A DNA stretch of 64,000 bases, from assembly GCF_907165205.1 (NCBI RefSeq), contig NC_058190.1:14950001-15014000 (forward strand), in the 5' to 3' direction. The translations under genes were made by a program, and so were the position numbers. Positions within the stretch are counted from its first letter, which is position 1; every line of letters starts with the position of its first letter. Of this stretch, positions 53,901 to 60,739 are shown piece by piece. The notes below the pieces were generated by a model. The model saw nothing but the letters and a program-made list of their open reading frames with translations. It searched no databases and was not told where the DNA came from. This DNA is from Coccinella septempunctata (Eukaryota > Arthropoda > Insecta > Coleoptera > Coccinellidae).

Positions 53901-54763
53901 CAATGAATCAAACGTAATGCGGTTCTGCATTACTCCCACCTGCAAACATGGCGTTCCTGAAGCTTTGACCAATAAGAGGAGTACCTTAAATAATATCACG
54001 CGTTAGTCAGTCTGTTTACGCTGGCCTCTCGGATTTGGATAGACTATAGAGATGAGATGGTCTTTTACTGTGGGACGGGGAGAACAAATGCAATTTTTCG
54101 ATCTCCCATTATGCATGTAAACTTATCAATTCGCTCGCAAGTGTTTGTTTTGTGACGTTTTCCATGACTCTCCCCCGTCCATAATGCAGGCCTATTATTC
54201 GCTTCGCGCATCACTAGCTTTGTGAATTTTTTGCTGAAAATTGTTTTTTTCCTTGTTTTTCTTTTTTTTTGTATAATTTTTTGTATTTCTAGATTTAATT
54301 TTGTAATCCATATCAATGTCAATATCATCATTGCATAATTTTCTTTTGTGATTTCCTGTAATTGGGGGTAACCTGTAGGAAATGAACTACTAAATAACAA
54401 AATAAATTACAGTGAACTAAGCAATTCTTGACTTTTTTCAATACACGATGGACCCAAAGAAAAATAATTGGCAATTTTTGAAAAATTCTCCCACTAAGAA
54501 ATCGAAAAAATACCTGTGAATCCCCCGGAGCAAATATCATTCATATCCTGTGTATTGAAATCACATGAAGACTTCATACTTCCTGTGAAAACTTCCCGGA
54601 GTTGTTGAGTGGATATCTCCGGACTCGAAACACATTTTAGAGAATTTTGGAATTCACCAGAACAGATATCTAGTACATCTTGAGTGGATAAAAAATTCGA
54701 ATTTACTGAATTTTCTGCGGAAACACTGGAATCCTCGAATTTTTCTGCTCTTTTAGCATGGAT
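38805..54763 (-). CDS. CLSPN: Claspin, C-terminal part of the gene (7 exons)
   Basis: Claspin is the adaptor that lets ATR activate Chk1 and helps replication forks move. Seven exons (54763-54514, 43182-42910, 42851-42533, 41567-41452, 41390-41104, 41053-40934, 38957-38805) join in one frame to 505 codons plus stop. Recognisable parts are repeated DICSG motifs, acidic stretches, ELSESEWGSEDED, the conserved block ending FRWKNID, GSFLSRG and a basic C-terminus. All introns are GT-AG and all phases agree. The N-terminal exons, with any Chk1-binding repeats, are not found. The 11.3 kb intron at 43183-54513 is mostly transposons. Confidence 0.9.
39411..39560 (+). pseudogene. Small Cys-rich ORF in a claspin intron
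   Basis: A plus-strand frame has CCATKSCKCKLYIQCFAIFH..C, a Cys/His arrangement like a degenerate PHD-type finger of transposon proteins. It lies in the last claspin intron beside the LINE fragment. Origin not determined. Confidence 0.3.
39570..40664 (-). pseudogene. LINE reverse-transcriptase remnant in the last claspin intron
   Basis: The minus strand reads, in pieces, NWKTSGPDGLQNFWIKK (40398-40147), YELITSCISNQIHNHC and GCTKDSRGCKEQLIIDSVI with AYIDYK (40125-39787), then LGIKQAKKINQSQMKKELTE and KAINPHA (39926-39576). The palm with the catalytic box is deleted between AYIDYK and the thumb. Clade not assigned. It has the same orientation as claspin. Confidence 0.75.
40934..41053 (-). CDS. 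CLSPN: Claspin exon (SKRGSFLSRG)
   Basis: 40 codons in phase 0 at both ends, GTATGT donor and TTTTCAG acceptor. It contains GSFLSRGDKIL and a stretch ending NRIVFQTIDE, characteristic of the claspin C-terminal region. Confidence 0.85.
41104..41390 (-). CDS. CLSPN: Claspin exon (EDETEEQWRKERHQRE)
   Basis: 287 bp; begins inside the Asp codon of FRWKNID and ends in phase 0. Acidic DDEDDDIYLEEDE is followed by TEEQWRKERHQREM, a charged helix conserved in claspins, then a Ser/Lys-rich linker. Confidence 0.9.
41452..41567 (-). CDS. CLSPN: Claspin exon (core ...GRQRQFRWKNI)
   Basis: 116 bp coding RQMLDEDNREVKML, LLLEDGELHGSGR and RQFRWKNI, the most conserved block of claspin. GTATGT donor, TATAG acceptor; phases match both neighbours. 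Confidence 0.95.
41568..42532 (-). other. Claspin intron with a 26-bp inverted repeat and a palindrome
   Basis: GT-AG intron of 965 bp. AATTTTATTACAGGTGATAAATTATT (41959-41984) and its inverse (about 42085-42110) flank about 100 bp, perhaps a small element. GCCGAAGTGCACTTCGGC at about 42221-42238 is a perfect 18-bp palindrome. Confidence 0.7.
42533..42851 (-). CDS. CLSPN: Claspin exon (acidic region)
   Basis: 319 bp. Very acidic, with a DFFEEEAELSESEW segment and FDEDKLRTDIEKLQM at its end, which joins the next exon as KLQM-RQMLDED. Donor GTGAGT; acceptor TTTTTTCAAAG. The preceding intron is only 58 bp (42852-42909). Confidence 0.9.
42910..43182 (-). CDS. CLSPN: Claspin exon (LDDNDEHLISQLIDEDEL)
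   Basis: 273 bp with acceptor TTTTAG and donor GTAGGT. Codes an acidic/Ser-Thr region and a basic KLKNKKRKRLAFS end. It starts with two bases completing a Gly codon begun at 54514, so it is the direct successor of the exon 11.3 kb upstream. Confidence 0.85.
43855..45430 (-). mobile_element. BEL/Pao retroelement fragment: protease to RNase H
   Basis: The minus strand reads PKICSDLPSSR and EFADPTFDSPRVV (Pao-type protease end, about 45420-45310), an FWENEELSSSDF linker, SLRDDYCEFMQD, YFIPHHCVIKS and RAFFDASSE (RT start, about 44990-44800), YVFKADIRQMHHHVLVDP and a degraded VDDD box (to about 44430), then GFGDPSEKGY and SKFAPVERISHPGLKLC (RNase H, 44095-43855). Many frameshifts and stops. Confidence 0.75.
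45798..45924 (-). CDS. MADF-domain exon (first exon of a small gene or transposon ORF)
   Basis: From ATG 45924 the frame reads MDEIIELIRRHPILYDLSHE, then a KKDKIWEEIRKEI helix, the first two-thirds of a MADF (Myb/SANT-like) DNA-binding domain. It ends at a perfect GTGAGT donor (45797-45792). No second exon is found. The 5' side directly abuts a MITE. MADF proteins are host regulators and also the second protein of PIF/Harbinger transposons, so either origin is possible. Confidence 0.6.
45930..46495. mobile_element. Short inverted-repeat element beside the MADF exon
   Basis: Ends (G/A)TCGCATTCAGCGGACG and its inverse delimit about 560 bp. Further inverted similarity (GGTAGCGGTAGCGG near 46070 against CCGCTACCGCTACC near 46430) lies inside. 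AACAGTTGCGCAACTGTT (about 45950-45967) is a perfect palindrome. The target duplication is unclear. Confidence 0.65.
46496..46798. other. No gene recognised
   Basis: About 300 bp between the MITE and the mariner-type element, possibly the continuation of the BEL/Pao element. No motif is readable. Confidence 0.4.
46801..49718 (+). mobile_element. Mariner-type (ITm) element with ~685-bp inverted repeats, DD41D-like
   Basis: The ends CAGGGTCTTTCACG... are flanked by TA (46799-46800 and 49719-49720). The arms (46801 to about 47484 and about 49042-49718) are near-identical inverted copies, much longer than in ordinary mariners, with fainter inverted similarity about 70 bp further in. The centre codes a transposase (47794-48963). 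A solo end is at 2835. TA duplication and transposase type place it in the IS630/Tc1/mariner superfamily. Confidence 0.9.
47794..48963 (+). pseudogene. DD41D-type transposase, two frameshifts
   Basis: ATG 47794 opens an N-terminal helix-turn-helix region (FTNEDYLNLILLHGE; DUF4817-like), a second HTH (LGLSQSSVWRILKKH) and IIWTDESKF with the first catalytic Asp. A frameshift near 48494 and a 2-base loss near 48575, which removes the second Asp codon before GAPPHNS, break it. WPPRSPDLTPLDYYVWG gives the third Asp, 41 residues from where the second would be. A 63-bp intron (48795-48857) precedes the last exon, ending TAG 48961-48963. It would cut and rejoin the element at TA. Confidence 0.85.
49930..50860 (-). 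pseudogene. BEL/Pao gag-like remnant
   Basis: Heavily shifted minus-strand frames contain RIRYQELDHIHEKF, a region suggesting a Pao gag (LRSLLDVFF, FLKNSGFPVDEW) and a Ser/Thr-rich end. Orientation and position (upstream of the protease-RT part at 45.4 kb) fit one BEL/Pao element split by the mariner-type insertion. The similarity is weak. Confidence 0.4.
50861..51469. other. No gene seen
   Basis: AT-rich sequence with a short (TA)n at 51317-51330. A plus frame at 50859-51062 is unrecognised. Confidence 0.5.
51470..51840 (+). pseudogene. Jockey-like LINE C-terminal fragment
   Basis: The plus strand reads LIALFNSN, SIVWRP (frame-shifted), then MQRKFYKFLMWRQKGVYPL, LLLSRYDAVSTVDRV and LPFLVPHLGS. 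It is homologous to the LINE-2 C-terminal region at 11296-10943, so it is another member of that family, 5'-truncated. Confidence 0.7.
51841..52066. other. No gene; possible end of the DD82E element
   Basis: The sequence contains ATCACGCG words also seen near 54000, but in the same rather than inverted orientation, so element ends cannot be fixed. Confidence 0.35.
52067..53792 (-). pseudogene. Tc1/mariner-type transposase with wide DDE spacing (DD82E-like)
   Basis: Exon 1 (53792-53099) starts MSSTDTAEES, has two helix-turn-helix regions (residues about 30-140) and IYCLDETWVNAGH with the first Asp. A GT-AG intron (53098-52749) precedes exon 2 (52748-52067): GKGQRIIVCHIGSG, VVLDNAPYNS (second Asp), a long insertion, and HCELNPIELIW (Glu). 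Counting through, 82 codons separate the second Asp and the Glu, including one stop (TAG near 52439). A frameshift occurs near 52625. Long DD-E spacing of this kind is known for a Tc1/mariner family I recall as Sailor. Inverted repeats were not found. Confidence 0.8.
53800..54513. other. Claspin intron sequence, no feature recognised
   Basis: AT-rich sequence between the DD82E-type gene and the claspin exon. It probably includes the 5' region and end of that transposon. Confidence 0.5.
54514..54763 (-). CDS. CLSPN: Claspin exon (repeated DICSG motifs)
   Basis: 250 bp, acceptor TTCTAG, donor GTATTT. It contains two STQDVLDICSG / NTQDMNDICSG repeats, the LD-CSG motif found before the basic region in claspins. 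The final G joins GT at 43182 to make Gly. The first codon is in phase 0, so an upstream exon ending in phase 0 is needed. Confidence 0.85.
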
Positions 54764-54999
54764 CTAGAACAGAGTAAAGTCCCTTAAAAATAAAGAAAAA
54801 AAATGGAAAAATGCATATCCTAAATAATGTCTTTATGAGAAATTTCTGAAGAAATAATCACCAATCAACTGTGAATGCATGAATGCAAGAGACATAATAT
54901 TATTTAAATTAATATAAAAATAATAACTGTACAACTCTAATCACCCAACAGGAAGATTACCAATGGCAGAAAAATATTTCAACATTCCTCCTGAAACTA

Positions 55000-55642
55000 T
55001 ACTTCATTCATATTTATTTTAGCAGTCGGTTGGCCATGAAATAATTTTCCCAAGTTTTTGTAAATAGAACGGAGTAAGGTTGGCACTCATGTAATGTCGT
55101 TAATGTCATAACGCCGTTGCCACCACTAATATTGAAGAAAGATACAGGGATTCAGGAAGTGCTATTTAGAATGCAAGTCCGCTCATTCAAATATAGTTAT
55201 ACCTTGATATTCTAAAATCCACAATACGTCAGACGGTAGCGAACATATTCAATGTAAAGCTGCGTTTACATTAGCGAAATTTCCTAGCGAAAATCACTCG
55301 GGCATCAATTACTCTCATCTGGTGAAATTTCGCAGTTCCCAAAACAAAGCGCAATTAAGAGCGAAATCTTTCGCGAGTGGAGCGAGCCGCCTTCAGTTTT
55401 TGTTTCGCAGTCAGTACGGAGATTGTGGACCACGTTTACACTATGCGAAATTCGATGAGCGAAACCCTTTGATGCGCGGACAAAAACCGACAGACCTGTG
55501 GCTCGCAGCGAAGGCCCTCGCCCCGCAATTCCTCGCGGTGAGGGAGGCGTATACACTAGGCGAAATTTCCTCGCGCAATTATTTCGCGAGGGAAATTTCG
55601 CTAATGTAAACGCAGCTTAAGAGAATTTATATAATGTTTCAC
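55000..55642. mobile_element. TA-flanked inverted-repeat element, copy 2 (partial)
   Basis: It starts TACTTCATTCATATTTATTTTAGCAGTCGG after TA (54998-54999) and matches copy 1 (8484-9721, inverted) for about 280 bp outside the insertion at 55258-55617. Similarity stops at about 55642, where LINE-4 begins. The other end is absent. Confidence 0.85.
55258..55617. mobile_element. 360-bp MITE with TAA duplication (PIF/Harbinger-like)
   Basis: The ends AGCTGCGTTTACATTAGCGAAATTTCC and inverse are flanked by TAA (55255-55257 and 55618-55620). Copy 1 of the host element reads through the site with a single TAA (near 9414-9420), proving insertion. A 3-bp T(A/T)A duplication points to PIF/Harbinger. No coding capacity. 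Confidence 0.9.
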
Positions 55643-55744
55643 ACTCAGTTTCAATCGTCGTATGCTGACAGTCGGTTCTTGCGACGCTCTGCGTATTTGA
55701 TAACGCATATATAGTTTAAAGTGTGTTAACGAAGAAAAGTGAAC

Positions 55745-57678
55745 ATGACCTCTTCGAGTGACGGCGAATATTCGGAAATGGAAGTTCTAGATGATGGTAC
55801 ATGGAAAAAGGTACAACACAAAAGAAAAAGAGACAAATCCTACATCTCCAACGCTGAAAAACCCGAAGAAGAAAACATTATCATCTGCACAGGATGAATC
55901 AACATCGGGAACTCGCGTGAATTATAATATGTGTCGTCTGGTTGCAAAACCGGTCATCTCCATAACAGAAAATTTTTCAGGAGAGACGATTTTTTGTCAA
56001 AACTAGGGAATTGGAGATAGTATCCAAATCTCTTGTTATTAATGTGTCACTAGGATGGTAGGTTTTAGAGCACCATAAGAGAATCTGGGGGAAGTTGCTG
56101 GGAGGGGGAAATTCGAAATTATAGTTAGGATTTGGCTGGTTTTGCAACCCACTTTGGAGTTGGCCGGTTTTGCAACAAACTAAAGCTTAAAATATCTATA
56201 AAATTGACATCAAATAGCGGGGTTTTAGCCAAGAAAAATCATTCACAATGTTTCTGTGTAACTGAACTTTATTTTAGGTTGAGTAAACTTATAAAAAAAA
56301 CACTGACGAGTGGATGTGGCCGCTTTTGCAGCACATTGGAGTTTTCTAACCCCAAAAACGCACGGAGTTGACCGGTTTTGTTATGGTTTCTCATTGCCAA
56401 TGGGTGGAAATGTTAGTAAAGGACAGTAAGTAGAATAAACAGAAATTTTCTCCGAAAATTGAGGAGTTGGCCGGTTTTGCAACCAGACGACACATATACC
56501 ACATGAAGGGAATCCCAAAGTAGATACACATGTTCGTGCGAATCTCCCGCTGAAGATAACAACACAAAAAACTTCCGAAAATTCTAACACACAATCAAAT
56601 AGTACACAAATACAGGAAAGCATTAAGCAGCCCACACACCGAAAGATTTTCAAAAATCTTTTCCACATTAAAATTGAAGCAAGCACAACAAGAATTCAGG
56701 TAGCTGATATGTGGACCTCGATTTTCCCCGACAGCCAAGACATAATCATACAAACAAAAATGGGTTTTTTAATTAAATCAAACAATGATAAAACGAATCT
56801 TATGAAAATCTTAGAACATCTCAAAAGCCAGGACAAAATACAAAGCTACACAGAAACCACAAACAACATAATGGTAAACAAAAACCCAAAAACAACGGAA
56901 TCCTACTCGGCTGTAATTTCTAATGTCGAAACAGAAATTAACGAAACTCAAATAAGCCAACTACTCAACAACCTCAATATTAAACATCGATACTGCAAGC
57001 GGATAATTTCAAGGAAAACCAACAACCCATCATTATACATCAGAATAATAACAGGAGAAGTACACTCCTACGAAAAACTGATTAATGAGGGTATATTTTT
57101 TAAATGTGAATACTACAGAGCAAACCCAAGTCTTCCGCCAGACCCACTGCCGATTCCATGTAGTAGGTGTTCGCAGTTCACTCACAAAACGGAGGATTGC
57201 TCTTCCCCCATAAAATGCAGCAAATGTAATGGAGAACACAGAGACCACGAATGCAACCCAAAGTGTGGAGCATGCGGCTCTCCAGAACATGTAGTATGGT
57301 CAACTAAATGCCCCAAAAGACCCACCAAACCCATAGAAGGTATTCCTAACGTAAAAATTCGGTCAATTAACAAGAAAAGTGCAGAAATAGACAAAAAAAA
57401 AAACGAAAAACAGTAGAATACATTCTTACTACACTATACATGACCACATAATAGATACATTCATAAATAAGATTAATAAACCTAAGAATACAGATAGACA
57501 GCAACTTATATCAAAACTCCAGAAAAGATTTATAGACCTTTACAAAATAAGTACCATTCCAACCTTCGTTGGAAACCGGCTGTACATTTTGATGTTCGAT
57601 CTGGAGGCAGAAGTTAAATCAGTAGGCACAGAACCTACGGAGGGGGTTCAAGCAGAAAGAATAGCACACGATGATTAA
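55745..57678 (+). pseudogene. LINE-4 ORF1 with three zinc knuckles
   Basis: From ATG 55745 the frame reads MTSSSDGEYSEMEVLDDGTW and a Lys-rich stretch, then stops near 55896. Beyond the MITE, frame 56709-57416 codes an RRM-like region and CSRCSQFTHKTEDC, CSKCNGEHRDHEC and CGACGSPEHVVWSTKC, three CCHC knuckles of an RNA chaperone. A last piece continues to TAA 57676-57678. At least two disruptions. Confidence 0.8.
55930..56494. mobile_element. TA-flanked MITE with internal repeats (565 bp)
   Basis: The ends TGTGTCGTCTGGTTGCAAAACCGG and inverse, flanked by TA (55928-55929 and 56495-56496), lie in LINE-4 ORF1. The interior repeats GAGTTGGCCGGTTTTGCAAC-like words at about 56133, 56156, 56307, 56368 and 56463. 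No coding capacity. Confidence 0.85.
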
Positions 57679-58003
57679 ATGTTTATATGCTAATATAAAC
57701 AGTTACAACAACAAAAAAGAACTTATTAGGCACTACATAGAAAATAACTCCATCCAATGTATGATGATGGTGGAAACCAAGACTAAACTGAAACACAATG
57801 TAAAGTATAAAAACTGGGACACAATAATCAAACATGGTAATATATTGAACGAAAATACTAGAGGAGGTAGCTTAGTACAGGCAGAAAAGTTCATATCAAT
57901 TGGGAAATCTAACCCTCCACACCTCAACAATCCCTGGAATGAAGTACTACACTTCACAATACCATTCAAGGCCGAGCGGATACATATATTTCTGGTGTAT
58001 ATA
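57671..58003 (+). pseudogene. LINE-4 ORF2 endonuclease start
   Basis: ATG 57671 overlaps the ORF1 stop by a few bases. The frame reads MIKCLYANINSYNNKKELI (Asn motif), MMMVETKTKLKHN (Glu motif) and HIFLVYI, the start of an apurinic-type endonuclease. It is truncated by the gypsy-3 LTR. Confidence 0.75.
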
Positions 58004-58320
58004 ATTACATAATCCTAACCCTTATTAACTTAAATTAGACTTTTGTTTGTTACTCATTTGAATCTACATATAGCCATACCATATTAATATTACGCAATAG
58101 TGCACCTGCATCCTTATCTCTTTTAAGATAACCCAATGTTATAAATATCAATTCATTCAGGATGCAAGAGGAGAATTAATTCAGAAGTCAATCAGTACTT
58201 AGCTTGTCTCATTACATAGAGTAGTCTCTAGTCACTGTTGTGAATTTCCAAAATAAAGTTTGTGTTTTTAAAAACGGAATTTTCATCGTAAAAAATATAA
58301 TTGGCGACGAGGTCTGGGAT
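58000..58320 (+). promoter_or_regulatory. gypsy-3 5' LTR and primer-binding site
   Basis: The region has AATAAA (58252-58257) for polyadenylation and ends at AATATAA before TTGGCGACGAGGTCTGGGAT (about 58301-58320), which looks like a tRNA primer-binding site. The exact left border is not fixed, because the partner LTR is out of the window. Confidence 0.6.
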
Positions 58321-58589
58321 TGTGCCAATTTGTGTGAAAAGCAGAAAACCTGGAATTGTGCCTGTAAAGAAGCCGAGAATCCAGAGCGTCCACAATTGTC
58401 AGTTTCAACTGTCCAGCACAACCAAAGAACAAGGTGAAACCCCGTAGGAGTCCGATTGATCGAGTAGCACCCTTCGACGACTTCAAAAGACAACTTTAAG
58501 GAATACAACGTGGTGAGCAAGTCCTGAATTTTTTCCCCCAGTCTAATAACCTGGCCCAAAGTTATCATTCTTTTTCCCAGTTTTGAGCG

Positions 58590-58722
58590 TAAAACCGGTA
58601 CCAAAGTTTTTTCTAGGTTTCTTCTAAAAAACCGATTATCAAAGTTTTTCCTAGGTTTTTCTTTATTAAAACCGATTTCAAAGGGTTTTTTCTAGGTTTC
58701 TTTCAAAAAAAACCGATAATAA
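58590..58722 (+). repeat. Three ~45-bp leader repeats in gypsy-3
   Basis: ACCG-(n)-TCAAAG-(n)-TTTTTTCTAGGTTT-(n)-AAAA recurs three times between the primer-binding site and gag. It could influence packaging or translation of the leader, but no function is shown. Confidence 0.75.
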
Positions 58723-58825
58723 CGTGAATTTTTTAATATTGAATAATTATTTAAAATAACGAAATCTCAAGATTACTTCAATTAAGCATTTTTTCAAAAA
58801 GAATAAAAAAGTAAATAAGTTTAAA

Positions 58826-59979
58826 ATGGCTACGGAAAGAATAGATTTGTCTATTGCAGAAAAATTTGGCATGCTATTACCTCAATTTTCAGGTATAGAA
58901 AATGAGTTGCATTCGTTTATTCAAAATGCTGAAGATTATTTAATGATGTTCGCTAATGAGAACCAAATTGTTAAAAATTATTGCTTTGCTGTTGTAAAAT
59001 CGAAATTAATTGATAGAGCTCGTGCTGAAGTATTAACTTCCGATATTCCTAATAATTGGGAACTTCTCAAACAATTTCTCTATACTAAATTTGGAGATCT
59101 TATCAACCTAGACGTATTAATCCACCAGTTACAATTTTTAAATATAATAAAAAGCCACATGAAGATTTATTGAATTTTATAGAACGCATAATTGCTTTAA
59201 AAATACGAATTAATTATCGAATTGATGCAGACCCAATGACTGATCCAGAAAAATTACTGTGTAAAACGAATATTCTAAAAATTTGTAAAACAGTATTAAT
59301 TTCAAATTCACCCTCCGAATTAAGAACGCATTTAATTATGCATAATGACTATAGCTTTGATGATACTGTAAATGCTGTGAAAGATTATATTTCTAATTTA
59401 GAACAATACGAATTACTCGATAGAAGCAGACGGAATAAGCCTCAACAGATTCATAAGAATAACTTTTCTAATAATTTTAACCAAAATAATCGAAAAATGA
59501 ATTTTACACATTTTAATCGCCCAGCAAATAATTACAATCGCCCAGCAAATAATTACAATCGTCCTGCTAATAATTTTAATCATTTTAATCAAAATAATCG
59601 AAGAAATACGCAATTTCCTTCGCAACCGATACACTTCAATCAACGTCCAGTAAAATATAATAACCCGACAAATCAGCAAGTATTTGGAAATCGATATAAT
59701 AAAAATGATAATCAAAATGTTTTTAAACCAAATCCTAACTGTCGAAATAATAGTCCTCCAGAAAGAATGTCTATTCAAAGTAGAAATTATCCTCAAAAAC
59801 GTCCAAATTATTCTTCACAATATGATGTAAATCCTCAAAGAAGATTCGTAAATGAGAATCCAAAACCTAATTTTACGTTTGAAGAATTAACGCATGTACA
59901 ATCTACTTCTAAAGATCCTGGTTGTTATCCTAGTAACGAAAATTTTCACGAAACGCCTCAAGAAGAGCCACTGACTTAA
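58826..59979 (+). pseudogene. gypsy-3 gag without zinc knuckle, Asn-rich
   Basis: ATG 58826 begins MATERIDLSIAEKFG. A one-base shift near 59150 separates it from frame 59170-59979. Capsid-like helices cover about the first 190 residues. The C-terminus is basic and Asn/Arg-rich with three NNYNRPA-type repeats and no CCHC knuckle; basic repeats may replace it in binding RNA. It ends at a stop at 59979. Confidence 0.8.
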
Positions 59980-60739
59980 ATAATTCATTAGATCACTCTA
60001 ATCAATTACCTTATATTGAATTTTCAAATCCAAAGTGTAAATTATTAATTGATAGCGGATGTTCAGTTTGTTTAATAGATCCAAAATTTGCGTACAATAA
60101 TTTCCCTAAAAATATTTTCAAAGAATCGACTACATTAACTGCTTGTTTTAGAAAGCAAACTTCTGACGAAAAAGTTTTACTACCATTATTTTCAGAATTT
60201 AGAACAGATGATTTTCATCCTTTTATTTTGTATAAATTTCATAAAAATTATGATGGTTTAATTGGTGCAGATTTCTTGAATAAATACGGACTTAACCTAG
60301 ATTTCAAAAATCAAATTATTTTTAATGATAATTGTCAAATACCTTTTTACTACCAACAAGTTTGTCAAAATCAAACGGAGATTCCAATTGATTTAAGTCA
60401 TTTAGAACCGAAATTAAATAGTCAATTAATGAAAATACTTCAAACAAATGAAGAAGTACTTGAACTCCCAGGTCAACCCCTTAATTTTTCAAACAGAGTA
60501 AAACATAAAATTCGTACGACTGATGATGTCCCTGTTCATTGTAAAATTTATAGATATCCTGAAATTCATCGCGAAGAAGTGAAAAGTCAAATTAAAGACA
60601 TGTTAGATAAAAAGATTATTCGACCGAGTATTTCCCCATGGTCTTTTCCAGTTGTTATTGTTCCAAAGAAACAAGATTTATCAGGTAAAACAAAATGGCG
60701 TATGGCAATTGATTATAGAAAATTAAATGATAAAACAAT
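59980..60739 (+). pseudogene. gypsy-3 aspartic protease and RT start
   Basis: In the frame after gag, LLIDSGCSVCLID (about 60031-60069) carries the DSG catalytic motif and DGLIGADFL the second conserved strand. Frame 60228-60746 continues through the linker to the RT start (KMLDKKIIRPSISPWSF-like, FPVVIVPKK). A 4-bp ATTG duplication near 60737 breaks the frame before the RT palm. No clear ATG marks the start, so readthrough or frameshifting from gag is expected. Confidence 0.75.

Larger units (their letters stand above)
43183..54513 (-). other. 11.3 kb claspin intron filled with transposons
   Basis: The donor at 54513 (GTATTT) and the acceptor at 43183 (TTTTAG) are in matching phase 1. Inside lie BEL/Pao pieces (43855-45430 and 49930-50860), a MADF exon (45798-45924), a MITE (45930-46495), a mariner-type element (46801-49718), a LINE fragment (51470-51840) and a DD82E-type transposase (52067-53792). 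The segment 43183-43854 shows nothing recognisable. Confidence 0.8.
55645..58000 (+). mobile_element. I/Jockey-group LINE (LINE-4), truncated by gypsy-3
   Basis: The 5' UTR starts about 55645. ORF1 starts at ATG 55745, is interrupted by a MITE (55930-56494) and resumes to its stop at 57678. ORF2 starts at 57671, overlapping ORF1, and is cut off at about 58000 where an LTR begins. RT is missing. Confidence 0.8.

Noticed and set aside
59413..59796. Minus ORF rich in Ile over gypsy-3 gag
   Set aside because: It is the shadow of the Asn-rich plus-strand gag repeats.
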